DNA from: Pelagophyceae sp. CCMP2097
Taxonomy: Eukaryota > Sar > Pelagophyceae
Assembly: GCA_026770575.1 (NCBI GenBank)
Contig: MU657191.1
Location: forward strand, 350,377 to 366,399
Reading direction: 5' to 3'
Length of the DNA stretch: 16,023 nt
The position numbers and the translations under genes are program-made. The notes beneath the pieces are model-generated. The model was not told where the DNA came from, made no database searches, and saw only the letters and a list, made by a program, of their open reading frames with translations. Position 1 is the stretch's first letter. Each line of letters begins with the position of its first letter. Below are positions 9,501 through 16,023 of this stretch, piece after piece.

Positions 9501-11016
9501 CGTCTTCCAAACGCGCCTCCATGACCTCGACGCGCGCCAGGGCCACCGCTGCACCGCCCGGGCCCGCAGGCAGCAGCCGGCCCGCGCGCCGCGAGAGGCC
9601 GCACGCCTCCAACTCCACCGCCGACTCGCGCGCCGCCTTGGTTGACTCGTCCTCGTCGTCGCGCGCCGCGTCCGGGTCGCGCCGCGCGCAGTAAGCAGAG
9701 ACGCCGGCAGCACACGTTAAAAGCGCCGCGCGTGCCACCTCTTCCAGCACCAGCCTGCCCGCCTCGACGACGGCCGCCGGGGCCGCTGCGAGGACGTCGG
9801 CGTCGGACTGCCTCGCGCCGTGCCTGCTGCAGAAGCCCGCGACGTCCCAGGCATCCGGGTCGCCGCAGTCGCAGCAGCCGCCGGCTTGCGCGTGGTAAAA
9901 ATACACGTCGTGGCCTACAACATGGCGCGTTCTGGCATGAAATGCACTCCGGAAGCACGCATTTGCCGCGTATAAATATGAGGCTCGTCCCCGGCGCTCG
10001 CTCGGATGCCGATCCGTCTGCGCCGTCCTCGCTGGGGGGTATCCTAGACGCGGGTCGCTCGCCGGCATGCGACGACTCGCGGTAGCAATCGTTGCACATC
10101 ACGCATGTCTCGTCAGCTTGGCACCTACGCGGGGCGTGCGCGAGGGCCGCCGTCGATCAACCGAGAGATGCCACAAGAGACGCCGGGCGTGCACGTCCGG
10201 CAAATCCAGACGATGTCGTTGCGCTTGAACACGTACCTGCCGAGGCTCGCGTCGCGAGTGGCCATATTCACGCAAGGAAGGACGTCCGACGACTTGGTAG
10301 AGCCATCTCGACTCCGGTGCCTCGTGAAAAACCCCTTTGCAGTCGCCGCCCCATGCCCCGCGATGCGTGGACTGACTGGCAGACGGCGCGCGGCGCTCGG
10401 GTGCCAATGTCGGCGAGGAGCGCGAACGCCGCGACTCCGTCGAAATCGTTGCGCGCGGCGCCGTCAAGCGCGCCTTCGTCGGGGGCGGGCGCGCCTTCGT
10501 CGGGCGGCGCGAGCTCGCCCGAGCAGGCGGCGCAGCTCAGCAGCGCTTCGATGCCCAGGAGCTGCTCGTCGGTGGCGCCAACGCCGGCGTCGGCCGTCGG
10601 CTCGGGCAGCAGCAGCGCGCGCGCCAGTAACGAGGCGCAGTGCTGCTGCGACAGGCCCGGGATGCCGTGCATCGCCCGCACCAGCGTATTGCGGCCGCCG
10701 CCTACGCCGCCGCGTCGACTAGGGTGCTACGGGCCACCGCCAAGAGGCCAACGCAGCCCCAAACGTGCGAGGTTTCGACGGCGTGTGGCCGCGCCTCTGA
10801 GGCATTGCGACAAGGACCGATGGGCTGCGTCTGTTTGGCCGCCGGCGTGCACGGTCTCTGGCGCCGGGGCGTCTCACCGGTGCGGTCCATGGCGAGCGCG
10901 GCGACGAGTGCGCCGAGATTGGCGCCGGGCGGCGCGTCTTCGGCACCGCGCGCTTGCTCGAAGTGGCGCTGCAGCTGCAGCAGCCGCGGCGCGTCCTCGG
11001 GCGTCCAAAGCGACAT
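3558..11016 (-). CDS. UBR1/2-type N-recognin, RING E3 ubiquitin ligase, 2214 aa, 8 exons
   Basis: This is an E3 ligase of the N-degron pathway. It recognises proteins by destabilising N-terminal residues and ubiquitinates them with an E2 for proteasomal breakdown. Exons on the minus strand: 11016-10878, 10701-10377, 10236-10195, 10124-10063, 9914-8050, 7931-7798, 7678-3826 and 3782-3558; all phases close. Spliced residues 154-221 form a complete UBR box: C154, C167-R-T-C170, C176, C179, C182, S-x-H188-x-G-H191, G-G-C-C-D-C-G-D and C218-x-x-H221. A ClpS-like domain follows (about 333-410, VMHNDDVHTFPEIM), so both type-1 and type-2 degron sites are expected. Later come the UBR1-like block SSQIRVGLWRRNGHAM (about 820-845), a basic helix KKKKKILSVEDRKKRARDRA, a RING-H2 from C1391-I-V-C to C1478-P-L-C with CGHALHYDCF, and the UBR C-terminal domain from C2107-L-I-C-G to PYVDAHGERHGQFRGRPLFL. 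The length fits the UBR1/UBR2 family. The least certain boundary is the donor at 7797. Confidence 0.95.
5570..5623 (-). repeat. In-frame 18-bp tandem repeat in the UBR ligase gene
   Basis: Three 18-bp units (5570-5587, 5588-5605, 5606-5623) plus a degenerate fourth encode repeated P-G-R-T-S-[AP] hexapeptides. They lie in an acidic, low-complexity linker after the RING domain. Because the unit is a multiple of three, copy-number change would keep the frame. Confidence 0.9.
9915..10062 (-). other. GC-AG intron inside the UBR box
   Basis: Upstream the exon ends at the first base of a glycine codon (CAT GCC G). Downstream it resumes GC CAC GAC GTG, giving S-H-A-G-H-D-V-Y across the junction, which is the conserved SxHxGH segment of the UBR box. 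The intron starts GCGAGCG and ends TTGTAG. No GT in this neighbourhood gives the same join, so a GC donor is required. Confidence 0.8.
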
Positions 11017-11524
11017 GGCGACCGAGCCCAACCGTCGATATTTGCCTCGCCGCCGGCTCGCGCGCTGCGGCCGCGCAGGGACACGGGTCCGGGGGCTCGG
11101 ATAGGGCGCGCGAGGCACGGGGGAGCGCCGCGCGGGGCCGCGCTCGCTCCTCGATGCTTTCCACGCGAGAAAAAATATGAACTCGTAAATCTACTGGACC
11201 GCAAGAACGTCGCAACGGATCGCAGGATTCCAGAGACCGAATGGTTTGCCAACATGGTATCTCGAGACGTATCCAGAGGACACGGTATCAGAGGACACGA
11301 CATCTCGACACCGAGCGCGGGTAATTCTTCGAGGTAGCACACCGGCAGTGCCCCGGAGAGTCGGTTGTGCGACGAGACGCAACTCCGAGCCGAGTCTCAG
11401 CCGTCCCGTGCTCGGGCGGTGCTATCTCCCTCGCGTGCTCCCTCCGCCCCCGCCCATCGACGAGCTCGAGGTTTCGAGTCCCACGCCGGCATTGAGCACC
11501 ATTAATCATATACATTTTCCTGGC
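11017..11524 (-). promoter_or_regulatory. 508-bp intergenic region: UBR 5' flank and ABC transporter 3' flank
   Basis: This interval should hold the promoter and 5' UTR of the UBR ligase gene and the 3' UTR of the ABC transporter gene. There is no clear TATA box close to the UBR start. An A/T-rich patch (AGAAAAAATATGAACTCG, 11165-11182) lies about 150 bases upstream of it. A 16/15-bp adjacent direct repeat, GTATCCAGAGGACACG then GTATCAGAGGACACG, lies at 11269-11299. A patch near 11500 (TTAATCATATAC) could serve 3' processing of the ABC gene. None of these is proven. Confidence 0.35.
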
Positions 11525-13653
11525 CTACGCGGCCCAGTCCGTCTTCGAGTCGTTGAGGATCTCGCCGCCGAGGCCGCAGTCCACGAGGCGCTGAATGCCG
11601 ATCTCTCTCAGAACGGCGTCGTGGTGCGCCACGCAGATGACAGTGCGGCCGGCGAGGATGGGCCTGAGATTCCGCGCGACGTCGACCATCGTCTGGTGGT
11701 CCAGCGCAGAGCTGAACTCGTCGAGGAGCACGATCCGCGGGTCCGCGACCAAAAGCCGAGCTAAAGCGACTCTTTGCTTCTCCCCACCGGAGAGCTGCGC
11801 GCCCTGCTCGCCGACCAGCGTGAGGCGGCCCTGGGGCAGCCTCGCGATCAGCGGCCCGAGGCCGGCCTGGTCTAAAGCGGCGTCGATCTGCTCATCCGTC
11901 GCGGCGACGCAGCCGAGCCGGACGTTGTCGACGATGGTCCCGGAGATTAAAGTGGGCTCCTGCGGCACGACGCCGACGAGGCCGCCGCGCAGGAGTTTGG
12001 GGTCGACGTCGCGGACGTCGACGCCGCCGACGGTGACGCAGCCGCCGTCGACGTCGTACAGACGCGAGACGAGGCGGAGGATCGTCGACTTGCCGCTGCC
12101 CGACAAGCCGCGGATGGCCACGCGCTCACCCGCCGACACCTCCAGCGAGAATTTCGAAAGCGTTGGAGCCTCGCGCGTCGGGTAGCTAAAGTCGACGTCC
12201 TTCAGCTCCACGCGCAGGCCGCCGCTTCCAACTGCGGGTGCCGCGTACGGCTTTAAAGAGGCGTCTCGGGCCATGGCGGACTCGCGGTCCATCAACATCA
12301 AAAGCCGCTCCGTCGCGCCTGTCGCTCGTTGAAAGTCCGTGTAAGTCGTCGAGAGCCCCGAAGTGGCAAAGCCCAAATATAAAGAGTAGCAGAGGAAGGA
12401 GGAGAGCGCCCCGGGCGTCATCGAGCCGTCGACCTACAAGTATAGTCTCGGCGGGGTGCGTTTGTGCGGGCGGGCTGCGGCCCGATTCGAGGCCCGATTC
12501 GAGGCCCGTCAAGGGGGTCACGCACGACGAGCTGGGCGCCGTAGCCGAGGATGGCGAGGAGCGAGAGGTTGGATGCGAAATAGACCGTCGAGTTAAAGAT
12601 GGCCTGCGTCCAGCCGACTTGCACGGCGAGGTCGGCGGCGCTTCTAACCGCGCCGTCGTAGGCCGGCTGCAGCGCGGCCTCGGCGCCGAGGGCCCTTAAA
12701 GTGCGGACGTTGAGCAAAGACCGCTGCGCGATGGCCGTCGCCGCCGCGAGCTCCTCCTGGACGCGCTTCTGCTCCTTGCGCATGCGTCGGCCGCGCCACG
12801 ACGCGAACAGGAACACGGCCGGGAACATGGCCAGCGAGACGGCGCAGAGCGGCGGGCTGAGATAGAAGAGCATGGCGATGGCGCCGATTCCGCTGGCGCA
12901 CGCGGAGAAGAGCTGCGTCAGCGACGCGGTCAGGACCTGCCGCAACTGCGCCGCGTCGGCGCTCAACCTGTTGACCAGCTCACCCGAGTCCTCCTTGTCG
13001 AAGAAGGCCACTTCTTGTTGCAGCAGGTTGCCAAAGGCGCGCCGGCGCGCCGCCTCGGCCACGCGCTCTCCGGCGACGTTCAAAACGTGCTGCCGGGCCA
13101 CAGACATGACCGACTGCACGGAAAAGAGGCCAAACAGCCCGGCAGCGGCGCCCGCTGGCGTCAGCGCCGACGACCCGACGGCGAAGCCGTCGCGCCACTG
13201 CGTCGCCGACCCGTCGACGACGACGCCAAAGGCGTACGGGAGCACGAGCGAAATCGCCGACCCGCACGCGTTGAGGACCAGGCCCACGGCCAGGTTCCCG
13301 CGCTCGGGGTAGACGAGCGCCCACAGCCTAGACCAAGTAACGAGCTCCTTGGCCTCCGCCTCGGCTTTTGCTTTGGCCGCCTCTGCCGCCTCGCCCTCGT
13401 CCTTGTCGTCGTCGCCGACCGCCGGCGTCAGCTTCGCCGTCACCTCGGACGTCGTCGACTGCTCGCTCTGCGTCGACGCCCGCTGCGCCGAAACGCCGAG
13501 CGGGTCCCCGGCGTTTGGCGGCAGTGGAGGCGCCGCTTGCGTCGAAAACTGTAGCCTTGAGAGCACGCGCGCCGTCCGCCCGCTGGGGCAGGCCAGCGGC
13601 CGGCAAGCTCTTCTGAACAGCAGCTCCCTCCCTCCGCGCCGGAGGGTGTGCAT
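11525..13653 (-). CDS. Half-size ABC exporter, mitochondrial ABCB10/ABCB8-like, 678 aa, 2 exons
   Basis: This is an ATP-driven half transporter that should work as a dimer, most likely in the inner membrane of mitochondria. Exons are 13653-12526 and 12433-11525, joined over a 92-nt intron (GTGCGTGAC to TTGTAG) to read GAQLV-VDGSMTPGALSSF. The first 40 residues are Arg-rich with almost no acidic residues (LRRGGRELLFRRACRPLAC), typical of an organelle transit peptide; a plastid target cannot be excluded. An acidic/Ala-Lys linker follows, then about six membrane spans between residues 120 and 405. The nucleotide-binding domain has Walker A GLSGSGKST (485-493), Q-loop GVVPQEP (Q534), signature LSGGEKQR (from 590), Walker B IVLLDE with D-loop SALD (about 610-621) and the switch His in VAHH (646). 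All catalytic motifs are intact. The C-terminal tail after the switch His is short. The start is the first in-frame ATG. TAP-like or other ABCB half transporters are the alternatives. Confidence 0.93.
12434..12525 (-). other. Intron of the ABC transporter gene with a small tandem repeat
   Basis: This 92-nt GT-AG intron is in phase 0. It contains two tandem copies of CCCGATTCGAGG (12481-12504). The intron lies just before the last transmembrane helix. Confidence 0.85.
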
Positions 13654-13830
13654 CCTCCCGCGACCGTCACGGTGACGTGCGCGACAGTGCGGAACAAACT
13701 AGGCTGAGTCAACCATACAATTGTATCGCCCAATTCGAACGCCCGCGCGGGCGGGCGCGGAAGGTGGCGGCCGCGGGGCATTCACACAGTGGTTGTAATT
13801 CAATCGGGGTCGGCCTGGGGCCATCTTGGG
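13654..13830 (-). promoter_or_regulatory. 177-bp promoter-sized gap upstream of the ABC transporter gene
   Basis: This gap holds the 5' flank of the ABC gene and the 3' flank of RAD51. Three short palindromes stand out: CGTCACGGTGACG (13665-13677), 11 bases before the ABC start codon and overlapping a TGACGTG bZIP-like core; ATACAATTGTAT (13715-13726); and GCCCGCGCGGGC (13741-13752). They are candidate factor sites only. Confidence 0.35.
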
Positions 13831-15423
13831 CTACTCCTTTGGGTCGTTGATGCCCGTGGCGCCGACGGAGAAGCCGGCCTCGGCCTCTGGGAGGGTGGGC
13901 GAGTCAATCACCCTGCAGACGCGGTTCTCGCCCCGGCTCTTCTTGAACTGGAGGCGCGTGTGCGAGGCGTGCGCGATGATGTTGCCGCCGATGGGCTTTG
14001 TCGCGTCCTTTTGGAACGACATGCCGTCGGGATTCGCCACGACCTGGTTCGTCAGCACGACGGCGATGCCAAACTCGGCCGACATGCGCGTCAGCTGCCG
14101 CAAAAACTGCGCCAGGTGCATTTGCCGCTCCGACAGCTCGCCGCGACCCATATAGTCCGTGCGGTACAGCGCCGTCGCCGAGTCGACGATCTGTGGCGGG
14201 GCGTCGGCGCGCAGCAAACGGGGCAAAGCGACGCACGAGGAGCGAGAAGCGGTCCTCGCTCATGAGGGCGCACGCCATCGTGAGCAGACTCCGCTGCTGC
14301 TCCGAGTTGTGCGCGCGGGCGTAGACGACGTTTTCGAGGACCATGTCCTACGACGACGCGTGGCGGCGCTGCCATCGTTTGGTCTTTGCAGACACCACGT
14401 CGAGGACGTGGACCCAATCAGCGGATCATGTTTCTTCAATGCAGGCGGCCTCGCACGCGCGCCGCTGTGACCACGGCACGCGCGGGCCGCCCCACTTAAA
14501 GCCAGCGATTCTGATGCCAAGCATCACTTTGGGTCCCTAAGGCCGCCGGGCTTTGCTCCTCACCGGGTTGACTCCGTAGCGCTCCGCGATGGCGACGAGG
14601 CGCTCGGGGCGGAACGTGCCCTCGGTGTCGATGTACATGGCCTTGCCCTCGCCGCCACCCTGGTCGAGCGGGAGCTGGCACGTCACGCAGAGCGTGTGGC
14701 ACATCTGCGTCTTGCCCGTGCGGAACTCGCCGTAGAGCTCGGTCAGCGATCCCGTCTCGATGCCGCCCTCGAGCCTAGGGGGGGCGAATCGAGATGGGCG
14801 AGGCGAGGCCCGTGCCGAAACGAAGAAGACGCCGCCAAAGTTTTTCATGACAGCTTGTCGAGCTCCTTGGAGCCCGTGGTGAGCGAGACCCTGTCGACGG
14901 CGCGCGTCTGCGCCTCGACAAAACGCGGGCGGGCATGGGGAGCATTCCGCCAAAGACGCCGGCCGCCGTCGAAACATGTTTTTGCGCGTCTGGAGCTCTT
15001 GCGCCGCGGTGACGAAGCCCGAAGGGACGAGCTTGTACGCGATGGCGCGCAGCTTCTCGGCCTAGGCATGCGCCTCGGCGATGCGACGCGCCCGCCGAGC
15101 TTCAGAGAGGCAGGCGCGCACCTTTTGGTCAGAGATGCCCTTGACTTCCGCAAGCCTCCGGATCGTCGCGTGCGCGACGGCCTGGACAGTACAGAAGCCC
15201 GCGTCGGCGAGCTTCGAGCAGTCGGCGCGGTTGATGCCGTGGTTCTCCAGCTCGCTGATGTGGAGGAAGCTCGACTTTTCCTCCTCTTCCTCCTGCATGC
15301 CGTCCTCGTCCCCCTCCCCTTCCTAGCGCCGCGCGAGCGTCGTTCCTCGTCGTCGGCATTCGAGGGCAGGGGAGCGCGCCGCCGCACCTCGAGCTGCGTG
15401 TGCTCCTGCGCCATGGCCGCCAT
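13831..15423 (-). CDS. RAD51: RAD51 recombinase, 347 aa, 7 exons
   Basis: This is the eukaryotic RecA-family strand-exchange ATPase, which forms a nuclear filament on single-stranded DNA during homologous recombination. Exons on the minus strand: 15423-15388, 15322-15122, 15061-14976, 14890-14852, 14774-14564, 14347-14237 and 14190-13831. Phases close throughout and the length is close to the usual 339-342 aa. After an acidic N-terminus ([10 protein letters not shown]) comes the helix-hairpin-helix DNA-binding domain ([17 protein letters not shown] to KGISDQK). Then follow [18 protein letters not shown], Walker A GEFRTGKT (136-143), [13 protein letters not shown], Walker B FSLLIVD (225-231) and the L2 region NQVVANPDG with [12 protein letters not shown]. 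The stretch [19 protein letters not shown] marks RAD51 rather than DMC1, which has a different residue pattern there. Introns are 65, 60, 85, 77, 216 and 46 nt, all GT-AG. Translation starts at the first of two nearby in-frame ATGs (15423 and 15414). Confidence 0.97.
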
Positions 15424-15734
15424 GCTCGTCTCGCTCGTCGGCGCTCGAGTGGCTTTTTTTGATTTTTGCAAACGTTAACGACAATTATCGCTTGTATTGT
15501 TTTGCGGCGCGACGGTGAGCGCGCAGCGGCGTTGTCGTAAGGCTGCGCACGCGCCATGTCGACGTAGAGGATCGCTCGTTTACAGTAAGTTGTTTTCAGC
15601 GCGGCGGGGTACAATGTATGCGCCGTCTTCCACCCCTATAGTATACCCCACCGGGGTGGCTGACTACTCGGTCCTGCGCAGGGCCCCTCGACCACGCTCT
15701 TGGCGCAACCCCAGTCTGATATCTCTTCCCGGAA

Positions 15735-15742
15735 TATAAATA
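15735..15742 (+). promoter_or_regulatory. TATA-like box without a recognised gene
   Basis: TATAAATA stands in a locally A/T-rich patch followed by a pyrimidine-rich stretch. Only a short unrecognised ORF lies downstream, and that ORF overlaps the antisense dispersed repeat. Confidence 0.25.
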
Positions 15743-15875
15743 ATACCCCTCACGCCTCACCCCTCCCTCACACGCATGCTCCAGTCGCGTAAGCGGCGCT
15801 GGTCAATCACTGATAAAGGACTGAAGTGCCCTTACCGTAAACTGACGTTGATGCCCTTCGGCGGCCGGCTCGGGT

Positions 15876-15947
15876 CGGACACCACTTCAAAATTTTATTA
15901 AATCGCCGCGACGACGATACTTGTCCGGGTGCAACTTTGGCGCCGGC
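15876..15947 (-). repeat. Dispersed repeat, copy B
   Basis: This is the inverted partner of 1441-1503. Its minus-strand frame (part of the 61-codon ORF at 15992-15807) reads A-G-A-K-V, GQV, SSSRRFNKILKWCP with no internal stop, whereas copy A has two stops in the same frame. Copy B is therefore the better-preserved version. It could be part of a coding exon of a repeat family; the family is unknown to me. Confidence 0.6.
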
Positions 15948-16023
15948 CTCGTCGTGCGGAAACGGCCCTGTAGAGTCAAGGTTGAGCAGCATCCAACAGG
16001 TAGAACAAAAGATAGGAAAGGCG

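Larger units (their letters stand above)
15424..16023. other. 600-bp right-hand non-genic region
   Basis: This region begins with the RAD51 5' flank, including T-rich and A-rich patches (GGCTTTTTTTGATTTTTGC, 15452-15470). A plus-strand TATA-like box, TATAAATA (15735-15742), stands 34 bases before an ATG at 15776 that opens only 41 codons to TAA at 15901; I recognise nothing in that peptide. On the minus strand a 61-codon ORF (15992 to 15807) overlaps the dispersed repeat. No tRNA or other RNA gene was seen. Confidence 0.4.

Noticed and set aside
11470..11500. A tRNA-like T-arm (GGTTTCGAGTCCCACGCC)
   Set aside because: The five-base T stem does not pair properly, and no matching acceptor or anticodon arm lies upstream at the right distance.
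13831..15423. DMC1 as the identity of the recombinase
   Set aside because: The Walker B region reads [12 protein letters not shown] with [10 protein letters not shown], and the L2 region reads NQVVANPDG; both patterns are those of RAD51.

Overview
This is a GC-rich nuclear genome window from a unicellular eukaryote. It has spliceosomal introns of about 43-216 nt, dense genes with long exons, and no bacterial operon features. The gene set and the very high GC3 would suit a stramenopile microalga of the pelagophyte type. That placement is an inference from overall style; no marker in the window proves it.

Layout. Positions 1-2361 hold no confident gene. They contain a possible 3' gene end at the left edge, a poly(A)/GGAAA tract, a 972-bp element bounded by near-perfect 32-bp inverted repeats (294-1265) with nested palindromes and an 18-bp minisatellite, a fragment of a dispersed repeat, and a tandem duplication that carries two TATA-like boxes. 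One plus-strand gene follows (2362-3444), encoding an unassigned, possibly glycosyltransferase-like protein. Everything after it is on the minus strand, head to tail: a UBR1/2-type N-degron E3 ubiquitin ligase (11016 to 3558, 8 exons, 2214 aa), a mitochondrial-type half ABC transporter of the ABCB10/ABCB8 kind (13653 to 11525, 2 exons, 678 aa) and the recombinase RAD51 (15423 to 13831, 7 exons, 347 aa). The last 600 bases are non-genic and carry a second, inverted copy of the dispersed repeat seen near the left edge.

The splice models were built by hand from reading frame, family alignment known from memory, and GT-AG/GC-AG boundaries. For all three minus-strand genes the phases close exactly from ATG to stop, which is strong internal support. 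The three are housekeeping functions (protein turnover by the N-degron pathway, organelle membrane transport, homologous recombination). I see no sign that they form a common pathway; their shared strand is probably incidental.

The most useful second looks are: a GC-AG intron inside the UBR zinc-finger box; a marked preference for TTA leucine codons to follow T-ending codons; the 972-bp inverted-repeat element; the two-copy dispersed repeat; and an alternative spliced 3' end for the plus-strand gene that would add a hydrophobic C-terminal segment and overlap the UBR coding end antisense. I found no convincing evidence of a wholly new biological system.
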